Assembly: GCF_003100395.1 (NCBI RefSeq)
Contig: NZ_CP029210.1
Location: 62,001-126,000, forward strand
DNA from: Aquabacterium olei
GTDB taxonomy: Bacteria; Pseudomonadota; Gammaproteobacteria; Burkholderiales; Burkholderiaceae_C
DNA: 64,000 bases
Reading direction: 5' to 3'
Position numbers and translations under genes: made by a program
Shown: piece by piece, positions 9,312 to 18,613 of the stretch
How the letters are laid out: every line of letters starts with the position of its first letter
Position numbering within the stretch: position 1 is the first letter of the stretch
The notes under the pieces: model-generated
Told to the model about the DNA's origin: nothing
Databases searched by the model: none
Seen by the model: only the letters and a program-made list of their open reading frames with translations

Positions 9312-9590
9312 ATGAGCATCGTCGTTTACTGGTTGAGCGCGCAGGGCCCTGGCGTACAGGGCTTTGCGGATGGGGAACTGTCCGAGGCGCTGGCCTTCGC
9401 CGAGGCGCAGCGCAAGGCGCGCAGTGCCGAAGGTCAGCCGCTGCACAGCCATGTCGTGATCAGCACCGAACTGGGCGACCACGTCGGGCTGGCTGGCGTC
9501 AGCGACGAACGCCCGGCCGACTACAGCTGGACCAAGTCGCACCGGGGCGGCCCGCCCGACAAGGGGAATCCACCCAAGACCCTGGCGTGA
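9312..9590 (+). CDS. Conserved small hypothetical protein
   Basis: This 92-residue soluble protein has no signal peptide or membrane segment. A compact alpha/beta-looking N-terminal part (IVVYWLSAQG then ELSEALAFAEAQRKAR) is followed by VVISTELGDHVGLAGV and a polar C-terminus rich in Gly, Pro and Lys. It resembles small conserved proteins of Burkholderiales without assigned function. It lies 30 bases after the hydrolase gene and converges on the YbaK gene with only 9 bases between the two stops. Confidence 0.65.
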   Translation: MSIVVYWLSAQGPGVQGFADGELSEALAFAEAQRKARSAEGQPLHSHVVISTELGDHVGLAGVSDERPADYSWTKSHRGGPPDKGNPPKTLA

Positions 9591-9599
9591 CCGCGCCGG

Positions 9600-10106
9600 T
9601 CAGCGCACCGTCACATCCACCACGGGCGCCTGCGTCCACGCCACCAGGTCGGCCAGCGTCAGCTTGAAGACCGCGTTGGGGTGGCCGGCCGCCGCCCAGA
9701 TCACATCGAAGCGGCCCAGCGCTTCATCGAGCAGCACCACCGGCGGCTCGACATGGCCCAGCGGCGACACCCCACCGATCGTGAAGCCCGTGCGCGCCTT
9801 CACGAACTCGGCATTCGCGCGGCCCAGCGACTGGCCCGCACCGCACACCAGCGCCTGCACCTTGTGCTCGTCGACCCGGCGGTCGCCGCTGGTCACGACC
9901 AGCACGGCGCGGTCATCGGGCTTGAGGCGAAAGATGATGCTCTTGGCGATCTGCCCGAGCGACACGCCCAGCGCATCGGCCGCCTGCTGTGCGGTGTGCG
10001 CGGCGTCGTCGAGCGCGATCGGCAGATGGGGATGACCCAGGGTTTCAAGCAGCGTGCACACGCGGCGCACGCTGTCGGACAGGGGTTTGACTTCGGCTCC
10101 ACACAT
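9600..10106 (-). CDS. YbaK/EbsC-family aminoacyl-tRNA deacylase
   Basis: The 168-residue product is a single YbaK/ProX domain, which hydrolyses mischarged Cys- or Ala-tRNA(Pro) in trans. Family features seen: [23 protein letters not shown] near residue 35, with the conserved lysine of the KS motif, then [15 protein letters not shown] near 70 and [11 protein letters not shown] near 107. The ATG at 10106 is chosen because it gives the usual family start; the open frame continues to 10160 but would add 18 residues overlapping the divergent aminotransferase promoter. Confidence 0.88.
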   Translation of the reverse strand: MCGAEVKPLSDSVRRVCTLLETLGHPHLPIALDDAAHTAQQAADALGVSLGQIAKSIIFRLKPDDRAVLVVTSGDRRVDEHKVQALVCGAGQSLGRANAEFVKARTGFTIGGVSPLGHVEPPVVLLDEALGRFDVIWAAAGHPNAVFKLTLADLVAWTQAPVVDVTVR

Positions 10107-10215
10107 GCGGGGGATTATCGCTGCCAGCACTTCGGCTAGGATGGCTGCGGGCTGCGCCACATTGCGCGGTCACGTCGCTCGGACGGTTCCGGGCGCTCAC
10201 GTGAAAGACCACACC

Positions 10216-11424
10216 ATGTCCTCTCTGACGGGCAAGCGCCGCTTTGCGCGCATCGACCGCCTTCCCCCCTACGTCTTCAACATCACGGCCGAACTCAAAC
10301 TGGCCGCCCGCCGCCGCGGGGAAGACATCATCGACATGAGCATGGGCAACCCCGACGGGGCCACGCCACCGCACATCGTCGCCAAGCTCACCGAAGTGGC
10401 CCAGCGGCCCGACACCCACGGCTACTCGGCCTCGAAGGGCATCCCGCGCCTGCGCCGCGCGATCTCGCACTGGTACAAGGATCGCTACGACGTCGACATC
10501 GATGCCGACAAGGAGGCCATCGTCACCATCGGCTCGAAGGAAGGCCTGGCGCACCTGATGCTGGCGACGCTGGACCGCGGCGACACCGTGCTCGTGCCCG
10601 ACCCGTCGTACCCCATCCACATCTATGGCGCCGTGATCGCCGGGGCCGACATCCGCTCGGTGCCGCTGGTGCCGGGCGTGGACTTCTTTGCCGAATTGGA
10701 AAAGGCGATCCGCGGCAGCTACCCCAAGCCGAAGATGATGATCCTCGGCTTCCCGTCCAATCCGACGGCGCAGTGCGTGGAGCTGGATTTCTTCGAGCGC
10801 GTGGTGGCGCTGGCGAAGAAGCACGACATCTTCGTCGTGCACGACCTGGCCTATGCAGACATCGTCTACGACGGCTGGAAGGCCCCGTCGATCATGCAGG
10901 TGCCCGGCGCCAAGGACATTGCGGTCGAGTTCTTCACGCTCAGCAAGAGCTACAACATGGCGGGCTGGCGCATTGGCTTCATGGTCGGCAACCCCGATCT
11001 GGTGGCCGCACTGGCTCGCATCAAGAGCTACCACGACTACGGCACCTTCACGCCGCTGCAGGTGGCCGCCATTGCCGCGCTGGAAGGCGATCAGCAGTGC
11101 GTGAAGGACATTGCCGCGCAGTACCAGAAGCGCCGCGACGTGCTGGTCAAGGGGCTGCACGAGGCGGGCTGGATGGTCGACAAGCCCAAGGCCTCGATGT
11201 ACATCTGGGCGAAGATCCCCGAGGCCTACCGGCACCTGGGCTCGATCGAGTTCGCACGCCAGATGCTGGACAAGGCCAAGGTGTGCGTGTCACCCGGCAT
11301 CGGCTTTGGTGACCACGGCGATGACCACGTGCGGTTTGCGCTGATCGAAAACGAATCGCGCATCCGCCAGGCCATCCGCGGCATCAAGACGATGTTCAAG
11401 GCCGACGGGGTGACGCCGGCCTGA
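10216..11424 (+). CDS. alaC: AlaC-type alanine transaminase (class I/II aminotransferase)
   Basis: The 402-residue enzyme is a fold-type I PLP aminotransferase. Seen in order: [13 protein letters not shown] near residue 35, [15 protein letters not shown] near 67, substrate/PLP contacts [15 protein letters not shown] near 129, FPSNPTAQ near 178, [12 protein letters not shown] near 213, and the Schiff-base lysine in [15 protein letters not shown] near 240. A late [20 protein letters not shown] block binds the substrate carboxylate. The closeness to AlaC/AlaT suggests pyruvate-glutamate transamination making alanine. It stands alone and is divergent from the YbaK gene, 109 bases apart. Confidence 0.88.
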   Translation: MSSLTGKRRFARIDRLPPYVFNITAELKLAARRRGEDIIDMSMGNPDGATPPHIVAKLTEVAQRPDTHGYSASKGIPRLRRAISHWYKDRYDVDIDADKEAIVTIGSKEGLAHLMLATLDRGDTVLVPDPSYPIHIYGAVIAGADIRSVPLVPGVDFFAELEKAIRGSYPKPKMMILGFPSNPTAQCVELDFFERVVALAKKHDIFVVHDLAYADIVYDGWKAPSIMQVPGAKDIAVEFFTLSKSYNMAGWRIGFMVGNPDLVAALARIKSYHDYGTFTPLQVAAIAALEGDQQCVKDIAAQYQKRRDVLVKGLHEAGWMVDKPKASMYIWAKIPEAYRHLGSIEFARQMLDKAKVCVSPGIGFGDHGDDHVRFALIENESRIRQAIRGIKTMFKADGVTPA

Positions 11425-11467
11425 CCTCCACCCTGGCAGACATCACGCCCGGCCGGCCCACGCGGGC

Positions 11468-12442
<975 letters not shown>

Positions 12443-13387
12443 TCAGGGCTCGTAGGCAGCCAGGCGGAGCTGTTCCGTCTCGCTGAACTGCGCGGCCTTG
12501 TGGGCGGCCGCTTCTTGGGGATCGTGTTGCAACAGGTGGCGGTAACGCTGCACGCGGGCGTGCCAGGCGGCTTCGGCATCGTCGAGTGCAGCCAGGCGGG
12601 CGGCAGCCTCCGGGCCGACCAGGCGCGCGCGGAGGGCCTGCACCTCGGCGGCATCGGCGCCCCGGGCCCGGGCGGCCTCCACGGCTTCGCGCACCGTCTG
12701 GTGCACCAGCGGGGCGGCCTCGGCCTCGCGCTGGGCCGGGGTCAGCCGGGCCTGCAGGTCGGCCAGGCGGCGGGCCCGTTCGGCGGCCGTCAGCGTGGTG
12801 TCCTGCTGGATGCGCAGGCGCGCCAGGGCGAGGTCGTCGTCGGCGTCTTCTTCCGCAAACAGCGCCTGCACCTGGACGGCGTTGAAGTGGCGTGCGCGAA
12901 CGGCACGCACCGCCTGCACCTGCTGCGCCAGGCTGTCTGCCTCCAGCGTGCCGCTGGGCAGGGCGGGCAGCCGGGCCAGTTCGGCCTTGAAGGCGACATA
13001 GGCCTTCCACAGGCTCATGGCCTGAGCCAGTGCGTCGGCGTGCAGTTCGTCGGCCATGTCCCGGCGCACATCGGCCTCGATCGCATCGAGCGGTCGCTCG
13101 CCGTAGGTGGTGAGCCAGTAGTCGAAACGGCGCAGCAGCTGCGGGCCCAGCAGCAGCTGGCCACCGGCCTGGTGCACCTGTCCGTCGGGCTCGGTGCCAG
13201 CCAGGCTGGGGGCGGGCCATGGCGCTGCGGGCTGTGTGAGTGCGGCGGTGGCCGGAGCCGAATCCGGTGCCTGCCCGGCGAGCCGCCAGATCAGCCACCC
13301 CGCGGAGCCCAGAGCCAGCGCCCCCAGCAGCCAGGGAAGGCGGCGCAGGCGCGGGGTCGACAGAAGCACGGCGGGATGCGAGGACAT
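12443..13387 (-). CDS. lifO: Lipase-specific foldase (lipase chaperone)
   Basis: The product is an inner-membrane-anchored periplasmic steric chaperone that folds the neighbouring lipase. An N-terminal anchor (LPWLLGALALGSAGWLIWRLAG, about residues 17-38) is followed by a proline/alanine-rich linker. The Lif signature RRFDYWLTTYGE near residue 90 matches the conserved RxxFDY motif. The rest is long charged helices typical of the lipase-embracing domain. Length is 314 residues from ATG 13387; a GTG at 13417 would add ten, and neither start has a strong ribosome site. The order foldase then lipase is the reverse of the usual lipA-lif arrangement. Confidence 0.9.
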   Translation of the reverse strand: MSSHPAVLLSTPRLRRLPWLLGALALGSAGWLIWRLAGQAPDSAPATAALTQPAAPWPAPSLAGTEPDGQVHQAGGQLLLGPQLLRRFDYWLTTYGERPLDAIEADVRRDMADELHADALAQAMSLWKAYVAFKAELARLPALPSGTLEADSLAQQVQAVRAVRARHFNAVQVQALFAEEDADDDLALARLRIQQDTTLTAAERARRLADLQARLTPAQREAEAAPLVHQTVREAVEAARARGADAAEVQALRARLVGPEAAARLAALDDAEAAWHARVQRYRHLLQHDPQEAAAHKAAQFSETEQLRLAAYEP

Positions 13388-13539
13388 GCAGGGTGGCGAG
13401 GTGGTACGGTGCGTCACCGCCTATTCAGCATCAGGCCTTCGCGTTCGCGCATCAGGCAAAGTCCCTGGATCCAGCCTCATCGGCAGCGCGTTTTTTGGCA
13501 TGCTGGCGCAATTGGTAGAAAACGAACGGGTTGAATTGA

Positions 13540-14130
13540 ATGAAAGTCGATCAGGTCACTCTGACGGGGCGCCATGTCCGCCTTGAACCGCTGGCCGCGC
13601 ATCACCTGCCGGGACTGGCCGAAGCCATTGAGGACGGCCAGCTCTGGACCCTGCCGGTCACCTTCGTGCCGCCACCCGCTGAGCTCGACGGTTTTCTCGC
13701 CCACGCAGAGACTGCCTTCGCCGCCGGGCGCGAACTGGCTTTCGCCACCGTGTCGTCGGCCAGCGGCCGGATCGTGGGCAGCACGCGCTTCCGTTGTATC
13801 GAGGCGGCCCACCGGCGCGTCGAGATCGGCTTCACCTTTCTGGCGGCGTCGGCGCAGCGCACGCCGATCAACACCGAGGCCAAGCTGCTGATGCTCACGC
13901 ACGCCTTCGAGACCTGGGGCTGCAACCGGGTCGAGCTGCTGACGGACGAGCGCAACACCCGGTCACGCCAGGCCATCCTGCGCCTGGGTGCCACGGAAGA
14001 GGGCCTGCTGCGCAGCCACATGGTGATGCGCGACGGCTTCGTGCGCAACTCGGTGATCTTCAGCATCACCCGGGCCGAGTGGCCGCAGGTGAAAGCCGGG
14101 TTGCTGGAAAAGACCCAGCTCACGTCCTGA
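13540..14130 (+). CDS. GNAT-family N-acetyltransferase (RimJ/RimL-like)
   Basis: This 196-residue protein has the RimJ/RimL-type acetyltransferase layout: LTGRHVRLEPLAAHHLPGLA at the N-terminus, strand-turn blocks RIVGSTRFRCIEAAHRRVEIGFTFL around residues 75-105, the acetyl-CoA-binding NTEAKLLMLTHAFETWGCNRVEL stretch around 110-135 and the conserved NTRSRQAILRLGATEEG near 143. It most likely acetylates a protein N-terminus or a small molecule; the substrate cannot be read from the sequence. It is a single gene, divergent from the lipase foldase gene and convergent with the phosphoesterase gene. Confidence 0.88.
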   Translation: MKVDQVTLTGRHVRLEPLAAHHLPGLAEAIEDGQLWTLPVTFVPPPAELDGFLAHAETAFAAGRELAFATVSSASGRIVGSTRFRCIEAAHRRVEIGFTFLAASAQRTPINTEAKLLMLTHAFETWGCNRVELLTDERNTRSRQAILRLGATEEGLLRSHMVMRDGFVRNSVIFSITRAEWPQVKAGLLEKTQLTS

Positions 14131-14138
14131 GCCAGCGG

Positions 14139-14936
14139 TCAGAGCGCGTGGCGGCCCACCCGTTCGAAGGCGCGCTGGCCCGGCGGCAGGTCCCAGCGCT
14201 CGATGATGCGGCGTCCGTGGGGCCCGGCCTGGTAGCGGATCAGGTGGATGGACTGGCCGATGCCACCGCGCACCCGGTGCGACACCGCCGTGCCGGCCTG
14301 CACGTTCCACACCGTGCGGGGTGAGCCGTCGGACGCAGCGAGGGACAGCGGGTGGACGGAGGGGAGGTGGATGTGCCCGCTCAGCACGACGTCCACGCCC
14401 GCATCGGCCCAGGCGGCCAGGGCCGCCGCGTGGCCACGCAGCAGGTTGATGCGGTCCTGAGCACAGGCCACCCACACCGGCTGGTGCACCACGATCACCT
14501 TGAGCTGGTCGGCCGCAGCCTGGCGCACCCGGCACGCTGCGCGCGTGATCTGGGCGGACGACACCTCACCGTGCTTGTGCCGCCACGCGCGGGTGGTGTT
14601 GACGCCGGCCACCATGAGACCCGGCAGGGACAGATGGGGGTCGTCGGTCGAGCCAAAGGCCTTGCGGAAGCCGGCATAGGGCCTGAGCGCGCGGGCCGCC
14701 ACGTTGAACAACGGGATGTCGTGGTTGCCGGGAATGGCGAGCACATGCGGGGCGCGCAGGGCGGCATGGAAACGCCGTGCAGCCTCGAACTGGGCGGGGC
14801 GGGCGCGTTGCGTGATGTCGCCGGACCAGACCACCACATCGGGCCGCTCGCGGGCGGCGAGGGCCAGCAGGGCGTCCACCGCTTCGGGCGCCTCGGTGCC
14901 GAAGTGGGGGTCGGACAGGTGCAGCAGCACGCCCAT
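14139..14936 (-). CDS. Calcineurin-like metallophosphoesterase
   Basis: The 265-residue enzyme has every motif of the calcineurin-like phosphoesterase fold: LSDPHFG (D-x-H) at residue 7, VVWSGDIT (GD) near 35, IPGNHD near 67, a metal histidine in VVHQPVW near 148 and LSGHIHLPS (GHxH) near 185. The first half resembles the cAMP phosphodiesterase/YfcE-like exonuclease group, but the substrate is unknown. The gene is 6 bases downstream of the lipid-kinase gene and is likely in one operon with it. Confidence 0.9.
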   Translation of the reverse strand: MGVLLHLSDPHFGTEAPEAVDALLALAARERPDVVVWSGDITQRARPAQFEAARRFHAALRAPHVLAIPGNHDIPLFNVAARALRPYAGFRKAFGSTDDPHLSLPGLMVAGVNTTRAWRHKHGEVSSAQITRAACRVRQAAADQLKVIVVHQPVWVACAQDRINLLRGHAAALAAWADAGVDVVLSGHIHLPSVHPLSLAASDGSPRTVWNVQAGTAVSHRVRGGIGQSIHLIRYQAGPHGRRIIERWDLPPGQRAFERVGRHAL

Positions 14937-14942
14937 GCGGCC

Positions 14943-15986
14943 TCAGCCCGGCACCAGCAGGTTCAGCCGCTGCGCCGCGGCTTCAAAGCACAGCGGCGGC
15001 CGCATCCAGCTGGTCTCGCCGTCGGTGGCGATCTTCAGCCGCCCCGGCCTGTGCGGCAGGCGCGGCTCGACCGTCAACCGCCGGAAGGCCAGGCAGGTGA
15101 CCGCCTCCGATTCGGCAAAGTGCCCGGCCGCCCCGCGCACCAGCAGCCCCAGCATGGCCAGCCGGCTCATGGGGCGCGCCATGATGGCCACCAGCCCTTC
15201 ACCTCGCCCTTCGGGTTGCACCAGGCCCAGCTGTGCCAGCTGCAGCGGGTTGTTGCCCACGAAGAGCGTGGGCGTCACCACGGTGGTCTCCTGCCCGTCG
15301 ACCTCCAGCCGGATCACCCAGTTGCGGTGCGGGGCGAGGGCGGTGAACAGGCCGGCCAGCAACGCCACCGCCCGGCTGCGGCCCAGCCGTTGCTTGAAGC
15401 GCTCGCGGTCGTCGAGCGCCTGGGTGTAGAGGCCCATGCTGCCGTTGACGAGGAACACCCGGCCGTTGACCTGCCCGACCTGCACGGGCCGCACGCGGGG
15501 GGACACCAGCGCGCGGACGGCGGCCTCGGTGTCGGTCGGGATGCCGTGGGCGCGTGCCACGTAATTGAATGTGCCCTGGGGCAACACGCCGAACGGCAGG
15601 CCGGTGGGCAGCACCAGGCCGGCCAGGGTGTTGACCGTGCCGTCGCCGCCTGCGGCCACCACGGCGCCGCCTTCGGCCTGTGCGCGTGCCACGGCCTGCC
15701 TGCCGGCTGCCATCAGTTCGCGCGGGTGCCGGGGCGTGATCAGCTCGAAACGCCGACCGGCTTCGCCCAGCACCGCCTTGAGAGCGGCCGCGCAGCCCTC
15801 GGTGTCCGGCCGCCCTGATCGGGGGTTCAGGACCACATGGAGCGGCGCCTCCGGCCGCAGAAAGGGCCAGGCGTCGGCGGCGCCCGTGTCGGCCGGGGTC
15901 GATGCCGGCCGCGCGGGCATGGCATCGGGCGGCGGGGCGTCCTGAAAGCCGATGACCGGCACAGGACAGGGTGAGGATGCAGGCAT
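14943..15986 (-). CDS. Diacylglycerol/sphingosine kinase-family lipid kinase
   Basis: The 347-residue protein is a DAGK-catalytic (YegS/BmrU-like) kinase. The core starts with LHVVLNPRSGRPDTEG near residue 50 and has the nucleotide-binding AAGGDGTVNTLA near 113 and PQGTFNYVARAHGIP near 135, then the C-terminal beta-sandwich with DGETSWMRPPL. It probably phosphorylates a lipid or polyisoprenoid diol at the inner membrane. ATG 15986 is chosen because AAGGAG lies 8 bases upstream; the open frame continues to 16067. It is likely co-transcribed with the downstream phosphoesterase gene. Confidence 0.88.
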   Translation of the reverse strand: MPASSPCPVPVIGFQDAPPPDAMPARPASTPADTGAADAWPFLRPEAPLHVVLNPRSGRPDTEGCAAALKAVLGEAGRRFELITPRHPRELMAAGRQAVARAQAEGGAVVAAGGDGTVNTLAGLVLPTGLPFGVLPQGTFNYVARAHGIPTDTEAAVRALVSPRVRPVQVGQVNGRVFLVNGSMGLYTQALDDRERFKQRLGRSRAVALLAGLFTALAPHRNWVIRLEVDGQETTVVTPTLFVGNNPLQLAQLGLVQPEGRGEGLVAIMARPMSRLAMLGLLVRGAAGHFAESEAVTCLAFRRLTVEPRLPHRPGRLKIATDGETSWMRPPLCFEAAAQRLNLLVPG

Positions 15987-16097
15987 GAGGTGCTCCTTGG
16001 GGGCAGTGTCCGGCAAGCGCCATGCCCGCAACGGCCGTCGGGCCTCTCTGCACCCTATGATGGGCACCGGCCTTCATCCCAACCATGGCCCCGCCTC

Positions 16098-16496
16098 ATG
16101 CCGCCCCTCGTTTCACACCACGACGTCGAGTTCATCGCCATCCGTGCCCAGGGGCCGGGCGGGCAGAACGTCAACAAGGTGTCGAACGCGGTGCACCTGC
16201 GGTTCGATGTGCCCGCCTCGTCGCTGCCCGAGGCGGTCAAGGCGCGCTTGCTGGCGCTGGGCGACCAGCGCATCAGCAAGGGTGGCGTCATCGTGATCAA
16301 GGCGCAATCGGCACGCAGCCTGGAGCAGAACAAGACCGAGGCGCTGGCCCGGCTCGAAGCCCTGGTGGCTGAAGCCAGCGTGGTGCAGAAGACCCGGCGC
16401 CCGACACGACCCACGTTCGCTTCCAAGCAGCGGCGATTGAAGGGCAAGACGGTGCGCGCCGAGGTGAAGGCCGGCCGTGGCAAGCTCGTGTTCTGA
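16098..16496 (+). CDS. arfB: ArfB (YaeJ) ribosome-rescue peptidyl-tRNA hydrolase
   Basis: This 132-residue protein is the stop-codon-independent release factor that frees stalled ribosomes lacking a stop codon. Its GGQ domain shows FIAIRAQGPGGQNVNKVSNAV near residue 13 and the family's QSARSLEQNKTEAL near 72. The C-terminal tail (TFASKQRRLKGKTVRAEVKAGRGK) is rich in Lys/Arg, as needed to lie in the mRNA channel. Length agrees with E. coli ArfB (140). The Sir2 gene begins 27 bases after its stop. Confidence 0.93.
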   Translation: MPPLVSHHDVEFIAIRAQGPGGQNVNKVSNAVHLRFDVPASSLPEAVKARLLALGDQRISKGGVIVIKAQSARSLEQNKTEALARLEALVAEASVVQKTRRPTRPTFASKQRRLKGKTVRAEVKAGRGKLVF

Positions 16497-16523
16497 GTGA
16501 CCCGCTTGGATCAAGCCGGCTGT

Positions 16524-17399
16524 ATGAATCCGAACGACGAACCGCTGTCTCCCGCCCTGGGCGAGGCCCTGGATCAGGCTGCCGAACTGATCCAGCAGGC
16601 CGATGGGCTGATCGTGGCCGCCGGCGCCGGCATGGGGGTCGACTCGGGCCTGCCCGATTTCCGAGGCAACGAAGGCTTCTGGCGGGCCTACCCGGCGCTG
16701 GGGCGGGCCCGCATGGGCTTCTCCGACGCCGCTTCACCGGCTTCCTTTGCGCGGCGGCCCGGGCTGGCCTGGGGCTTCTACGGCCACCGGCTCGCGCTGT
16801 ACCGCGCCACCATGCCCCACGCCGGCTTTGGCATCCTCAAGCGCTGGGGCGACGGCATGTTGCAGGGCGCGCGGGTGTTCACCAGCAACGTCGACGGGCA
16901 GTTTCAGAAGGCCGGCTTCGATGCGGGCGCGGTGCACGAGTGCCATGGCTCCATCCACCATCTGCAGTGCCTGAAGCCCTGCAGCGAGGCCATCTGGCCG
17001 GCCGATGCCTTCGTGCCCGATGTGGACGAGGAGGCCTGTCAGCTGCGCAATGCCGCCCCCACGTGCCCACGGTGCGGCGGCCTGGCGCGGCCCAACATCC
17101 TGATGTTCAACGACGATGGCTGGGTGGCCGACCGCGAGCAAGCCCAGTCGGACCGGCTGCGGCGCTGGCTGGCGCAGGTCAGCCGCCCGGTGGTGGTGGA
17201 ATTGGGCGCCGGCACCGCGGTGCCCACCGTGCGGCATTTCAGCCATGCGGTGGTGCAGCAGCTGGGCGGGCGCTTGGTGCGCATCAACCTGCGCGAGCCG
17301 GCCGTGCCCACCGGGCTGGACGTGGGCCTGCCGATGGGCGCGCTGGCGGCCCTGCAAGCCCTGGATCACCGTCTGGCGCAAAGCAGGCCATCGGAGTAA
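16524..17399 (+). CDS. Sir2-family NAD-dependent deacetylase-like protein
   Basis: The 291-residue protein shows the sirtuin NAD-binding motif VAAGAGMGVDSGLPDFRGNEG near residue 32, the TSNVDGQF motif (counterpart of TQNID) near 122 and the catalytic histidine in VHECHGSIHH near 138. Zinc cysteines are present as CLKPC (near 150) and CPRCGG (near 182). The first motif has Met-Gly-Val where classic sirtuins have a Ser/Ala, placing it in a divergent bacterial branch; deacetylase versus other NAD-dependent activity is not settled. ATG 16524 is favoured over GTG 16497, which directly abuts the arfB stop. Confidence 0.85.
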   Translation: MNPNDEPLSPALGEALDQAAELIQQADGLIVAAGAGMGVDSGLPDFRGNEGFWRAYPALGRARMGFSDAASPASFARRPGLAWGFYGHRLALYRATMPHAGFGILKRWGDGMLQGARVFTSNVDGQFQKAGFDAGAVHECHGSIHHLQCLKPCSEAIWPADAFVPDVDEEACQLRNAAPTCPRCGGLARPNILMFNDDGWVADREQAQSDRLRRWLAQVSRPVVVELGAGTAVPTVRHFSHAVVQQLGGRLVRINLREPAVPTGLDVGLPMGALAALQALDHRLAQSRPSE

Positions 17400-17450
17400 G
17401 GTTTCGGGCTCACCGGCCGCGCACACCGCGACGCCAACAAGGGAGGCCCC

Positions 17451-18377
17451 ATGTCCGAGACCGTTTCACGGCGCGCCCGATGCCACCCCAGCGTGGCGGC
17501 GCTGGCGCTCGCCTGCCTGATGGGCGCATCGCACGCGGCCGAGATCCAGCCTCTGCGCGAGTCCTTCCTCGATGCGATCTTTTCGCAGGACAGCTTCGGT
17601 GCCAGCCCGATCGACATCCGTTTCAACCCGGGTGGCGTGATCCACAACGCAGACTGGCGCACCATCGACCTGAAGGCCTGGGGCCATGTGCGAGGTTCGC
17701 TCGGCGCGCTGACCGAGAGCGCCGGATTGGCCGGGTCGCCCACCATCCCGCTTTTCTATGTGGATGGCTATGTCGAACGCGGCATCCCGGCGCCGTCCGT
17801 GGTGGGGCTGGCCCGCGTGGGCAGCGCGGGCGTCACCGTGCGTGCCGACTTTCAGGCGGACCTGCTGCCCAGGCCGGCAGGACAGTGGCCGTGTCCGCCG
17901 CCAGATGCACATATCCCGGGGTGCCATGTGCCCTCACCAGCTGTCGGCCCAGCCGAGATCGAAGCCCATCGGTGGCGTGCTGCCGCAGTGGTGGCGCACG
18001 AACTGGGCCACAACCTGGGCCTGATGCACACCCTTGTCGAGAACAACCTCATGGACGCGACGCTGCAGGACCCGGCCGCCTACGCGCTGACGTCACTTCA
18101 GGTCAGCACCATCCTGTCCAGCCGGTTCGTGCAGACGGATGCATGGGGGCAGCGGTTCATTTCGATCACGCCCTTTGCCGTGCTGGGTGCACCGGTGCCC
18201 GAGCCCGACGGCTGGCTGCTGGTGGGCTCGGCGCTCGCCGTGGTGGGCTGGCGGGTGCGGCGCCGATCCCAGGCGCCTGCGCGTCAGGCCGAGCGGTGCC
18301 GGGCCCGTCGCCCGAGCAGCGAGCTGGGCAGCAGTGCCACCGCAGCGGCCGCGAGCAGGGCCGCCATGGGCAGATGA
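17451..18377 (+). CDS. PEP-CTERM-anchored zinc metalloprotease-like protein
   Basis: The 308-residue product has a signal peptide (ALALACLMGASHAA, cleaved near residue 30), a metzincin zinc motif HELGHNLGLMH (HExxHxxGxxH) near residue 184, and a PEP-CTERM sorting signal: VPEP near 250, a hydrophobic span LLVGSALAVVGW and a basic RVRRR cluster. It is therefore probably exported, processed by an XrtA-type exosortase and released or anchored at the envelope. No exosortase gene is in the window. About 36 residues follow the basic cluster, unusual because the signal normally ends the protein, and this tail overlaps a convergent gene. AGGGAGG lies just before the ATG. Confidence 0.82.
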   Translation: MSETVSRRARCHPSVAALALACLMGASHAAEIQPLRESFLDAIFSQDSFGASPIDIRFNPGGVIHNADWRTIDLKAWGHVRGSLGALTESAGLAGSPTIPLFYVDGYVERGIPAPSVVGLARVGSAGVTVRADFQADLLPRPAGQWPCPPPDAHIPGCHVPSPAVGPAEIEAHRWRAAAVVAHELGHNLGLMHTLVENNLMDATLQDPAAYALTSLQVSTILSSRFVQTDAWGQRFISITPFAVLGAPVPEPDGWLLVGSALAVVGWRVRRRSQAPARQAERCRARRPSSELGSSATAAAASRAAMGR

Positions 18378-18481
18378 CCGGTGGCGCCGGCCCAGACCGC
18401 GGCCAACAGGCCCGCCAGGGCGGCCACGGTGGCGATCACGCGAGCGCGTCGCCACGGGGAAGGGGCTTGCCGAGAGTCCAT
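18284..18481 (-). CDS. Small two-span membrane protein overlapping the PEP-CTERM gene tail
   Basis: This 65-residue frame encodes a basic N-terminus, a hydrophobic segment (VIATVAALAGLLAAVWAGA), a short turn, a second one (AALLAAAAVALLPSSLL) and a basic end, the topology of a small inner-membrane protein. An excellent ribosome site, AGGAGGT, sits 3 bases before the ATG, which argues that it is a real gene and not a shadow. Its last 94 bases overlap the 3' end of the convergent metalloprotease gene, exactly the stretch coding for the unexpected tail beyond the sorting signal. Function unknown. Confidence 0.55.
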   Translation of the reverse strand: MDSRQAPSPWRRARVIATVAALAGLLAAVWAGATGHLPMAALLAAAAVALLPSSLLGRRARHRSA

Positions 18482-18613
18482 CGCACCTCCTGAGGGGATG
18501 GCGTGGCAACGATTGACGTTTCGTGAGGGATGCCACGCGGAACCGCCATTGAAGACCCGTCAAGCGTCGAGCGCAAGGCAGGGGAACCCCGCGGTACCCG
18601 GCGTGTGCGCGGC

